From assembly GCA_036506495.1 (NCBI GenBank), contig DASXRQ010000039.1, positions 1-6,006 of the forward strand: DNA of 6,006 nt, read 5' to 3'. Within the stretch, counting starts at the first letter, position 1. Every line of letters starts with the position of its first letter. The notes under the pieces are model-generated. The model had not been told where the DNA came from and did not search any database. It saw nothing but the letters and a program-made list of their open reading frames with translations. The position numbers and the translations under genes were made by a program. The DNA is from DASXRC01 sp036506495 (GTDB taxonomy: Bacteria > Actinomycetota > Actinomycetes > Mycobacteriales > Micromonosporaceae). Below, piece after piece: positions 1 to 5,258 of the stretch.

Positions 1-182
1 GCCTGCGACCACCGGCGCCGTGCCATCTGGCTCGGCGTTTCCTCCAGCTGCTCGGTCCAGCGACGGATCGCACCGACGGCGACCGCGGCGGTCAAGGCGG
101 CACCGGCGGCACACATCAGCCCGCCGACACCGACGAGGCAGGCCGCCAGGCGGAGGGTGTTCCGGTCCGAGATTGTTGTCAT
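1..182 (-). CDS. Small single-helix membrane protein, unknown function (C-terminus beyond the window)
   Basis: An open frame starts at the ATG at 182-180 and runs without a stop to the left edge, giving 60 complete codons beginning MTTISDRNTLRLAACL. Residues about 10-38 form one hydrophobic, Ala/Val/Gly-rich segment, probably a membrane helix. It is followed by a charged stretch (IRRWTEQLEE, then QMARRRW), most likely cytoplasmic. The start is set by a perfect AGGAGG nine bases upstream that overlaps the stop codon of the hdeD-like gene, so the two are probably co-transcribed and translationally coupled. I do not recognise a family and do not assign a function. That it is a real gene rests on the ribosome binding site, the tight spacing and the sensible membrane topology. 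Confidence 0.72.
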   Translation of the reverse strand, partial: MTTISDRNTLRLAACLVGVGGLMCAAGAALTAAVAVGAIRRWTEQLEETPSQMARRRWSQ

Positions 183-191
183 TGTCGTTGT

Positions 192-197
192 CCTCCT
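192..197 (-). promoter_or_regulatory. AGGAGG ribosome binding site overlapping the upstream stop codon
   Basis: The plus strand reads CCTCCT, which is AGGAGG on the coding strand, nine bases before the ATG at 182. It shares two bases with the TAG stop (198-196) of the hdeD-like gene. Ribosomes ending that gene would sit on this site, which fits translational coupling. Confidence 0.8.
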
Positions 198-789
198 ACG
201 CACGGACCTTGCGCAGCTGGAAGGCCAGCACCAGCTCGCCAAGCCCGATCACGATGGCGCTGATGCCGGTCATCAAGACCAGCACGGCAAGCGACAGATT
301 CGGCGTGAACACGAACACGAGTCCGGCCACGATGGACAGTACGCCGAGCAATCCCAGCCACAGGCGGGAAGCACCGGTCGCCTGGAACGCGATCGCCAAC
401 TCGGACAGGCCGCTGAACAGCCACGTCAGAGCGACCAGGAACGCGAGGATGGCGAGCCCGTTCGCCAGGTCGCGCAGGCATGCCACGCCGCCGATAACGA
501 GGACGACGCCGACGATTCCGGAAAGCACCTGCCGACCGGCACCCCTGCCGGGCAGGAACGCGGCGACGATTCGAACGATCCCGGCGAGCAGTAACCAGAT
601 GCCGACCAGGACCGCCATGGCTTTCAGAGTGACGTCCGGCCAGGCGAGCACCACGATACCGAACAGCGTCGATGCGGCCCCGAGGAGCAGGAGGGACCAC
701 CACGGGAACAGCCCCTCCTGCTCTTCCACGACCGTCGGCGCCCAGGCGACGCCCGGCTCGGCCGGGCGGGTTCCAGGTACTTCCGTCAT
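196..789 (-). CDS. HdeD family (DUF308) six-helix membrane protein
   Basis: This 197-residue integral membrane protein resembles the HdeD/DUF308 family, named for the E. coli acid-resistance membrane protein. The biochemical role of the family is poorly defined. After a roughly 28-residue hydrophilic N-terminus there are six hydrophobic segments, near residues 29-50, 55-79, 87-105, 111-136, 143-162 and 165-191. They form three helix pairs. The first pair ends in a 'LVGIWLLLAGIVRIVAAF'-type stretch that is echoed by 'LTWLFSGLSELAIAF' and 'LMTGISAIVIGLGELVLAF', the internal repeat typical of the family. The ATG at 789 is preceded by GGAG with six bases of spacing. It lies 32 bases after the DUF7144-type gene and 13 bases before the small membrane gene, so an operon is likely. 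The family call is firm, but a role in acid or other stress is inferred from the family name only. Confidence 0.88.
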   Translation of the reverse strand: MTEVPGTRPAEPGVAWAPTVVEEQEGLFPWWSLLLLGAASTLFGIVVLAWPDVTLKAMAVLVGIWLLLAGIVRIVAAFLPGRGAGRQVLSGIVGVVLVIGGVACLRDLANGLAILAFLVALTWLFSGLSELAIAFQATGASRLWLGLLGVLSIVAGLVFVFTPNLSLAVLVLMTGISAIVIGLGELVLAFQLRKVRA

Positions 790-821
790 CGTCAGCTCCG
801 TGTGTTGGTGACGTCAGCCCT

Positions 822-1274
822 CTAGGCGACCGTGCTGTGCTGGCCGGCTCGACCCTCGTCGGCGTACGGATCGATTCCTGAGCGCGCTTCCGACCACCGC
901 ACGGTGAGCGCGAACAGCAAAACGACGTCGAGAGCGACCATCAACAACGACCAGACCGGGTACGCGCCGATCCAGAGGACGTTGATGACCGCGTGCAATC
1001 CGGCGAGGATGATGGCGGTGATCCGTGCCCAGGTCTGCGCCGAGAACAGGCCGATGCCGGTCGCGATCATCACCAGTCCGAATATCAGTAGCGTCCAGCC
1101 CCAGCCGGTCAGATCGACCGCGACGAGCTTTCCGGGCGTAATGACGAGCCGTTTGTCGTCGAACAGCGCCACGAGTCCCTCGACGACGTTGAACACGCCG
1201 ATTATCAGGAGCATCGAAGCGGCAAAGATCACCCAGCCGGCCCACGCCCAACTTGTGGTCCTGTTCGTGGCCAT
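822..1274 (-). CDS. DUF7144-type four-helix membrane protein
   Basis: This 150-residue protein has four hydrophobic segments, near residues 11-37, 56-77, 84-104 and 106-125. Its conserved-looking stations are W-W-V-F near the start, 'GVFNVVEGLVAL' in helix 1, 'GWGWTLLIFGL' before helix 2, 'WARI' before helix 3 and 'AYPVWS' before helix 4. This pattern matches the actinobacterial DUF7144 membrane proteins, whose function is unknown. I chose the ATG at 1274 (MATNRTTSW) because AGAAGGGA lies seven bases upstream. An in-frame ATG at 1307 would add 11 hydrophilic residues but has no good ribosome binding site. It is the first gene of the minus-strand membrane-protein set, and its TAG stop is 32 bases before the hdeD-like gene. 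The polar tail (after about residue 126) is probably cytoplasmic. Confidence 0.85.
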   Translation of the reverse strand: MATNRTTSWAWAGWVIFAASMLLIIGVFNVVEGLVALFDDKRLVITPGKLVAVDLTGWGWTLLIFGLVMIATGIGLFSAQTWARITAIILAGLHAVINVLWIGAYPVWSLLMVALDVVLLFALTVRWSEARSGIDPYADEGRAGQHSTVA

Positions 1275-1281
1275 CTGTGAG

Positions 1282-1289
1282 TCCCTTCT
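1282..1289 (-). promoter_or_regulatory. Ribosome binding site fixing the DUF7144-type start
   Basis: AGAAGGGA on the minus strand lies seven bases before the ATG at 1274. This supports that start over the in-frame ATG at 1307, which lies upstream of this site. Confidence 0.65.
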
Positions 1290-1364
1290 CGAATCTTGCG
1301 GGTACATCGATGCTCATGTCGGCACGGGGACGGCGCATCACCCGGAGAAGGTGAGCCCGCCGTT

Positions 1365-1384
1365 GTCGGCCGCATCCGGCCGAC
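1365..1384. repeat. Perfect 8-bp GC-rich inverted repeat upstream of the membrane-protein operon
   Basis: The arms GTCGGCCG and CGGCCGAC pair perfectly around the four-base loop CATC. The repeat lies 91-110 bases upstream of the DUF7144-type start codon. It could be a factor-independent terminator or attenuator without a U-run, a 5' leader hairpin, or an operator. The sequence alone does not decide between these. Confidence 0.5.
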
Positions 1385-1621
1385 CCGGCATGATCACGTT
1401 GCGCTGCCCGGCTCGGCGGATCTGGCAGCGGCGGTAACGACGTCGTCCACCCACCGATCCCTTCGCCGGCGAGCCGGGATGATCGAATCGTGAGCCGATG
1501 CCGGGCTCCTGGTCCTCACCCGTTGCGGATGAGCCAGAAGCAGGCCGTGGCATGCGATCGAGTTGATCGGCGGCGGTTAATGTGAGATGGCGCGGTGCAT
1601 CGATCGTTCCGCGACTTCCAA

Positions 1622-1640
1622 TTCACCCGCCACGGGTGAA
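1622..1640 (-). terminator. Likely transcription terminator after the channel gene
   Basis: TTCACCCG and CGGGTGAA form a perfect 8-bp stem with a three-base loop, 77 bases downstream of the channel's stop codon. No strong U-run follows on the minus strand (the next bases are TTGGAAG), but many actinobacterial terminators lack one. Position and shape suggest it ends the SMP-30/channel transcript. As DNA, an operator is the other possible reading. Confidence 0.5.
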
Positions 1641-1717
1641 GCGAAGCTCGCCACCGCCCGATCACCGTATGACGGCGCCGATGACTTGCAGTTTCCACGC
1701 CGCTCGCGCGACGCGTG

Positions 1718-2245
1718 TCATCGAGGTGGTGCCGCCGCGCGGCGCTCACGCGCTCGGGTGCCGATCTGCCGCGACAGCACCGAGGCGCCGGTGGCGATGA
1801 CCACCACGTTGAACACCAGCTGGACGATGACGACCGTGCGCGCGACCTGGCCGGCGGCATGAACGTCGCCATACCCGACCGTGGTCAACGTCGCCAGCGT
1901 GAAGTAGAGCGCATCGGTCTTGGTTTCCAAGTCCACGAACTGCCCCGGCCCGAGGATGGCCGTGGTGTAGTCGGCGAGGGCGAAGAAGGCCACCCCACCG
2001 ACCAGCGCGGTGAGCAGGCCGGCCACCGGCGTGGTCTCCGGCTCGGTGAGGTGGTGGGCGACCTGGCGCACGATCAGCCACGTAATCAGTAGGCCGACGG
2101 CTACCGTGCCGCCCACGCGTAGCGCCAACTGCACGCCTCGTACGCCGGGCTCCACCGGGATGACGTAGTAGAACCCGACGATGAGCGCAGACATCAACGC
2201 GGGTTGGCCGATCGTGACCAGCGCGGACCGTTTCCGTGACTCCAT
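1718..2245 (-). CDS. Small potassium channel (ion channel family, TVGYGD filter)
   Basis: This 175-residue protein has hydrophobic segments near residues 9-30, 41-61, 74-98 and 135-157. Between the last two lies a pore helix (about 110-120) and the K+ selectivity filter T122-V-G-Y-G-D127. The last pair plus pore loop is the classic two-helix Ion_trans_2 pore module. The two extra N-terminal helices do not form an obvious voltage sensor, as no S4-like row of regularly spaced arginines is seen. There is no RCK/TrkA-N domain; the protein ends after a short basic tail (about 159-175). It would assemble as a tetramer in the cytoplasmic membrane. The ATG at 2245 is the first usable start after the SMP-30 stop 38 bases upstream. 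It has only a GGGG directly against it, so translation may depend on coupling to SMP-30. The family call is very secure; the gating signal is unknown. Confidence 0.92.
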   Translation of the reverse strand: MESRKRSALVTIGQPALMSALIVGFYYVIPVEPGVRGVQLALRVGGTVAVGLLITWLIVRQVAHHLTEPETTPVAGLLTALVGGVAFFALADYTTAILGPGQFVDLETKTDALYFTLATLTTVGYGDVHAAGQVARTVVIVQLVFNVVVIATGASVLSRQIGTRARERRAAAPPR

Positions 2246-2283
2246 CCCCGGATTGTCGCGGACGGCGCGCCGCCGCAGGAACG

Positions 2284-3162
2284 CTACGGCCAGCCGACCC
2301 CGGACGCCGGAGCCGCCGCGGTCAGCACCTGCCCAGTCCGCGGGCCGCCGAACGGGTCAGTCGGGTTCCAACGTGCCGCCATGATGAACAGCGTGCGCCG
2401 GTCCGGCCCGCCGAGCATCATCGCGAACGGCCACCGGTCCAGCTCGACCCGGTCCAGGACCGCACCGCCGTCGCGGACTCGTACGCAGTTCGTGCCGCCG
2501 TCCGACGTCCACACGGCACCCTGCTCGTCGATGCAGATGCCGTCGGGCCCGATCCCGTCGGCGAACACCCGGCGGTTGGAGAGGCCGCCGTCGGCGGCGA
2601 TGTCGAACGCGGTGAGCCGGCGCGTGAACGACTCGGAGATGATCAGTGTGGCGTTGTCCGGCGTGACCACCATCCCGTTGGGGAAGTCGATGCCGTCGGC
2701 GACCTGCCGCACCGTGCCGTCGGGCGTGATCAGCCCGATGAATCCGGGCCGGTAACCCGGCCGCTCGGTCAGCGGCGCGTCGGAGGGCTGCGCGATGAAG
2801 GTCAGGAAGTCGAAGTCGGCGCCGTTGACGTAGACGTTGCCGCGTCCGTCAACGACGACCTCGTTGAACCCGCTGGGCAGGGAACCGCAGTCGGCGTAGG
2901 GCTCCACCGATCCGTCATCGTGGCGGAGCAGCAACCGTCCAAGATCGGTCTTCTTCGGCACGACCAGTTGGCGTCCGTCGGGCAGCCACTCGATCGAGTG
3001 CGCACCCACCCGAGGGTCGAGCGGCAGCACTTCGGTCTTGCCGTCCAGGTCCACCGCGACGATCTCGTCCGGTCCCCAGTGGCAGAACCACAGCCGCCCG
3101 TCGTGCCACCGCGGCGACTCGACGAGGACCAGGTCGGTGAGCAGGACATGTGCTGCGGGCAT
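2284..3162 (-). CDS. SMP-30/gluconolactonase family protein (probable lactonase, six-bladed beta-propeller)
   Basis: This 292-residue protein has the SMP-30/gluconolactonase/LRE fold signature. The likely divalent-metal ligands are E15 (in VESPRW), N162 (in FPNGM) and D207 (in GPDGI), with N100 (in FNEVVVD) at the substrate-binding position. They correspond in order and rough spacing to the human SMP30 Glu18, Asn154, Asp204 and Asn103. Repeated 'DGRGNVYV', 'EQGAVWTS' and 'PDRRTLFI' strands mark propeller blades. No signal peptide is seen, so it is probably cytoplasmic. Family members hydrolyse sugar lactones or other lactones and esters, and the substrate here cannot be read from the sequence. 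The start is well fixed by GGGAGGAG seven bases before the ATG. The gene comes first in a probable two-gene unit with the channel. It is divergent from the ECF sigma-factor gene, and a perfect inverted repeat abuts its ribosome binding site. Confidence 0.9.
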   Translation of the reverse strand: MPAAHVLLTDLVLVESPRWHDGRLWFCHWGPDEIVAVDLDGKTEVLPLDPRVGAHSIEWLPDGRQLVVPKKTDLGRLLLRHDDGSVEPYADCGSLPSGFNEVVVDGRGNVYVNGADFDFLTFIAQPSDAPLTERPGYRPGFIGLITPDGTVRQVADGIDFPNGMVVTPDNATLIISESFTRRLTAFDIAADGGLSNRRVFADGIGPDGICIDEQGAVWTSDGGTNCVRVRDGGAVLDRVELDRWPFAMMLGGPDRRTLFIMAARWNPTDPFGGPRTGQVLTAAAPASGVGWP

Positions 3163-3169
3163 GGGGTAT

Positions 3170-3177
3170 CTCCTCCC
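3170..3177 (-). promoter_or_regulatory. Strong ribosome binding site of the SMP-30 gene
   Basis: GGGAGGAG on the minus strand lies seven bases before the ATG at 3162. Its first two bases are also the last two bases of the 3' arm of the inverted repeat at 3176-3205, so folding of that repeat in mRNA could affect ribosome access. Confidence 0.8.
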
Positions 3178-3205
3178 GTTCGTGTGTCACCTACCACACG
3201 AACGG
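3176..3205. repeat. Perfect inverted repeat (11-bp arms, 8-base spacer) in the divergent control region
   Basis: CCGTTCGTGTG and CACACGAACGG are exact reverse complements separated by TCACCTAC. The repeat lies 13 bases upstream of the SMP-30 start codon and about 216 bases upstream of the sigma-factor start. As DNA, its 30-base length and symmetry suit a dimeric repressor operator. As RNA on the SMP-30 transcript, it forms an 11-bp stem ending at the ribosome binding site. No conventional repressor gene is in this window. Confidence 0.8.
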
Positions 3206-3294
3206 CCACGGCCCGGATCGACAGCACAGGGGCGCATCGTTATCGGTCAGCGGGCGTCGATCTCGGCGTCGTCGATGTTTCGTGACCGTACCTC

Positions 3295-3319
3295 AACGTA
3301 TTTTCCTGAACTGAGTTCC
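3295..3319 (-). promoter_or_regulatory. Possible ECF-type promoter facing the SMP-30/channel unit
   Basis: On the minus strand GGAAC (3319-3315) is followed, after exactly 16 bases, by CGTT (3298-3295). GGAAC with a GTT/CGT-type -10 at this spacing is the common ECF promoter pattern. It sits in the most AT-rich part of the divergent gap. Transcription would start near 3288 and leave a leader of about 125 bases containing the inverted repeat. It rests on a motif match only; a match this short can arise by chance. Confidence 0.35.
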
Positions 3320-3401
3320 ATGTTCGTGGGAGCCGTTCTCTCCATACGCCTCCTGCGCCGTGTGATCGGGTTGCCGGAGGTCGAAGTTTCCAAGATCGCG
3401 G

Positions 3402-3413
3402 AAAGGAGGGAGG
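3402..3413 (+). promoter_or_regulatory. Ribosome binding site that selects the GTG start of the sigma factor
   Basis: AAAGGAGG followed at once by GAGG gives a double Shine-Dalgarno site, 8 to 12 bases before the GTG at 3422. None of the upstream in-frame starts has a comparable site, so the longer frame from 3038 is not the real protein. Confidence 0.8.
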
Positions 3414-3421
3414 CTGGCGGG

Positions 3422-4432
3422 GTGTCCGAGGAGCGGTTGCTTGCCGACGCCCGGCGGGGCGACGAGGCGGCCTTCGAACTTCTGGTGCGGCGGCACCGCG
3501 CGGAGCTCTACGCCCACTGTTACCGGATGCTCGGGTCGGTGCAGGACGCCGAAGACGCCCTGCAGGAGTCGCTGCTCGGCGCCTGGCGGGGCCTGGCCGG
3601 CTTCGAGGGCCGCAGCTCGCTGCGGACCTGGCTGTTCCGCCTGGCCACCAACGCCTGCCTGCGGCTGTCCGCGCGGCGGCCCCGCCGGATGCTGTCGTTC
3701 GACCACGGCCCGGCCCGCCACGACATCGGCGATCTCGGCGAGCCGGTGACCGGCCCGGTCTGGCTGGAGCCGTGGCCCGACGAGCTGCCCGCGGACGACG
3801 AGCCCGACCCGGCGGCGGCGTACCTGCGCAGGGAGCGCGTCGAACTGGCCTTCGTCGCCGCACTGCAGCACCTGCCGGGCACCCAGCGGGCGGTGCTGAT
3901 CCTGCGCGAGGTGCTCGGGTTCAGCGCCGCCGAGGTCGCCGAGATGCTCGACACCACGCTCGCCTCGGTGAACAGCGCCATGCAGCGCGCCCGGGCGACC
4001 CTGCAGCAGCGGGCGCCGCACCGCTCCCAGCAGGCCGAGCTGGCCGCGCTCGGTCCGGGTGGGCGGCGCGCGTTGGTGGACGCCTTCGTGACGGCGTGGG
4101 AGCGGGCGGACGTCCCGGCGCTGCTCGACCTGCTGGCCGACGATGCCCGGTTCACGATGCCGCCGCTGCCTGCGTGGTTCGACGGTCGCGAGAACGTCGG
4201 CCGGTTCTTCGCCGAACGGATGTTCGCCACGCCATGGCGGCTGGTGCCGATCGCGGCGAACGGGCAGCCGGCGTTCGCGTGCTACCAGCACGACGGGCAG
4301 CGGTTCCGGCTGGGCGCGGTCAACGTCGTGAGCCTGCGCGACGGCCGGATCTCCTGGCTGGCCGGCTTCCTCGACCCGCAGGTGCTGCGCCGCTTCTCCG
4401 TTCCCTGGGACCTTTCTCGGCCGGACCGATGA
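3422..4432 (+). CDS. ECF sigma-70 family sigma factor with C-terminal SnoaL-like domain (TIGR02960/SigG type)
   Basis: This 336-residue sigma factor redirects RNA polymerase to its own promoter set. Region 2 covers about residues 5-85, with DAEDALQE (42-49) and GRSSLRTWLFRLATN (63-77). A linker carries the WLEPWPDEL motif (114-122), typical of the TIGR02960 group that includes mycobacterial SigG. Region 4 covers about 138-196, with LPGTQRAVLILREVLGFSAAEVAEML and a helix-turn-helix ending in SVNSAMQRARATL. Residues about 205-330 form a SnoaL/NTF2-like domain (from 'LVDAFVTAWERADVPALLDLLADDARFTMPP' onwards). In related ECF groups such an extension controls activity in place of a separate anti-sigma factor. 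No anti-sigma gene lies nearby. The GTG start is chosen for its strong ribosome binding site. The reductase-like gene follows 65 bases later, probably in the same transcript. The signal and target promoters are unknown. Confidence 0.93.
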   Translation: MSEERLLADARRGDEAAFELLVRRHRAELYAHCYRMLGSVQDAEDALQESLLGAWRGLAGFEGRSSLRTWLFRLATNACLRLSARRPRRMLSFDHGPARHDIGDLGEPVTGPVWLEPWPDELPADDEPDPAAAYLRRERVELAFVAALQHLPGTQRAVLILREVLGFSAAEVAEMLDTTLASVNSAMQRARATLQQRAPHRSQQAELAALGPGGRRALVDAFVTAWERADVPALLDLLADDARFTMPPLPAWFDGRENVGRFFAERMFATPWRLVPIAANGQPAFACYQHDGQRFRLGAVNVVSLRDGRISWLAGFLDPQVLRRFSVPWDLSRPDR

Positions 4433-4482
4433 ATCCCGCGTCGACGGTGTCTCTCATCGGGGTGAAAGGTCCAACACCAACC

Positions 4483-4489
4483 TGAGGGG
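4483..4489 (+). promoter_or_regulatory. Ribosome binding site of the RibD-like gene
   Basis: TGAGGGG lies eight bases before the ATG at 4498. It overlaps the GTG at 4489, an in-frame alternative that would add three residues, which makes ATG 4498 the better start. Confidence 0.7.
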
Positions 4490-4497
4490 TGTGCATC

Positions 4498-5088
4498 ATG
4501 CGCAAGCTCATCGTCTCCACCATCATGTCGCTTGACGGGTACGTCGCCGGACCGGGCGGGAACCCCATGGTCTTGCCAATGGACGCGTCCTTCGACGAGT
4601 TCAACCTCGACGAGCTCAAGGCGGCCGACGTCGTCCTGCTCGGCGGCACCTCCTACGGCATGTTCAGCGGGTTCTGGCCGGGCGTGGCCGGCGATGCCTC
4701 CTTCTCGGCGACGAACCGTGAGTTCTCGCGGCTCTACAACGCCGTCGACAAGGTGGTCATCTCCGACCGCGCCACCCCGCCCCCGGCGGGCCACCCGTGG
4801 GCAAACAACACCCGCATCGTCAAGCGCGCCAAGGCCCGCGAGGAGGTGGTCAAACTCAAGGAAGGCGACGGCAAGGGGATCGTGACCTTCGCCAGCGGGA
4901 CCCTCTGGAACGACCTGCTCGCCCAAGGGCTCGTCGACGAGCTGCACCTCATGATCGGCGCCCTTTTCCTCCGCGACGGCACCCCCGCCGTCGGCGCGGG
5001 TGCCCCACCGCTACGGCGCATCGACGTACGTACGTTCGACAACTCGGACAACGTGCTCGCGCGGTACGCGGTACAGAACAACGCCTAA
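4498..5088 (+). CDS. Dihydrofolate reductase family protein (RibD C-terminal domain)
   Basis: This 196-residue protein has one RibD C-terminal/DHFR-like domain. The N-terminal strand and loop 'LIVSTIMSLDGYVAGP' (4-19) is the family's opening signature. It is followed by VVLLGGTSYGMFSGFWP (45-61), VVISD (86-90), FASGTLWNDLL (131-141) and the hallmark GLVDELHLMI (144-153). Such stand-alone proteins are thought to be NAD(P)H-dependent reductases, but true folate or riboflavin substrates are rarely shown. The gene is not beside rib genes, so a riboflavin role is unlikely. Two positions deviate from the usual pattern: FASGTL where G-S-G is common, and ALFLRDGTP where PVxLGxG is common. It follows the sigma factor after 65 bases, and pairing of such genes with SnoaL-tailed ECF factors is plausible. 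It may be a target or partner of the sigma factor. Confidence 0.87.
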   Translation: MRKLIVSTIMSLDGYVAGPGGNPMVLPMDASFDEFNLDELKAADVVLLGGTSYGMFSGFWPGVAGDASFSATNREFSRLYNAVDKVVISDRATPPPAGHPWANNTRIVKRAKAREEVVKLKEGDGKGIVTFASGTLWNDLLAQGLVDELHLMIGALFLRDGTPAVGAGAPPLRRIDVRTFDNSDNVLARYAVQNNA

Positions 5089-5231
5089 AGCCGGTGCGTG
5101 GACCGGTCGTCGAGCGCCGCCTGCCCCGAGTCCCGATGGTCGAGAGTGCGGGCGGGCGGCGCCGCGAACCGGTTGAGTTCGAGCGCGAACGCGTCCGCCG
5201 CCGCCGCCAGTTGCAACCAGACCGCAACTCA

Positions 5232-5258
5232 ATTACCTGACCGGGACTCGAGGTTAAT
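5232..5258. terminator. Weak candidate terminator between convergent genes
   Basis: ATTACCT (5232-5238) and AGGTTAAT (5251-5258) pair with one bulged base around a 12-base loop. The structure overlaps the stop of the hydrolase and lies in the 165-base gap between converging genes, where a two-way terminator is expected. The stem is short and no U-run follows. A second small stem, AGTTGC/GCAACT at 5209-5229, is equally modest. Confidence 0.25.

Larger units (their letters stand above)
1275..1717. other. Non-coding stretch between two minus-strand transcription units
   Basis: No open frame in these 443 bases has a convincing start, ribosome binding site or protein-like composition. The frames that cross it are Arg/Ser-rich readings overlapping the channel gene. 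It must contain the end of the SMP-30/channel transcript and the promoter of the membrane-protein set. I see two perfect 8-bp hairpins (1365-1384 and 1622-1640), listed separately. I could not find a convincing -35/-10 pair for the DUF7144-type gene. Confidence 0.6.

Noticed and set aside
20..811. Plus-strand open frame of 263 codons across the hdeD-like gene
   Set aside because: It is an Arg/Ser/Pro-rich shadow of a clear six-helix membrane protein on the other strand.
1466..1477. CCGGC-GA-GCCGG small palindrome
   Set aside because: The loop would be only two bases and the stem five. This is expected background in GC-rich DNA.
1516..1872. Minus-strand open frame overlapping the end of the channel gene, considered as a small gene or pseudogene
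   Set aside because: It overlaps the channel coding sequence in another frame, has low-complexity Arg/Ser content and no ribosome binding site. I recognise no homology.
3185..3191. TGTCACC inside the dyad, considered as an ECF41-type -35 box (TGTCACA-N16-CGTC)
   Set aside because: No CGTC lies at the required spacing, and the sigma factor here belongs to a different SnoaL-tailed group.
2236..3285. A 349-codon plus-strand open frame opposite the SMP-30 gene
   Set aside because: It is a shadow of the SMP-30 and channel genes created by high GC. It has no ribosome binding site and an Arg/Asp/Val-rich composition, while the opposite strand encodes an intact SMP-30 protein with metal-ligand motifs.
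3038..3421. Long N-terminal extension of the sigma factor from 3038
   Set aside because: It would run antisense through the SMP-30 start and the control region. It encodes no family-like sequence, and a double Shine-Dalgarno site places the start at GTG 3422.
3293..4291. A 332-codon minus-strand open frame opposite the sigma factor
   Set aside because: It is an antisense reading of the sigma-factor gene, rich in Arg, Gly, Gln and Pro, without a recognisable domain. The plus strand carries all sigma region 2 and 4 motifs.
5024..5035. Self-complementary ACGTACGTACGT
   Set aside because: It lies inside the RibD-like coding sequence and is explained by the codons for Asp-Val-Arg-Thr. There is no sign of regulatory function.
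5193..5207. Short CCG triplet run in the convergent gap
   Set aside because: Such runs are common in DNA of this GC content, and it is too short to be a meaningful repeat.
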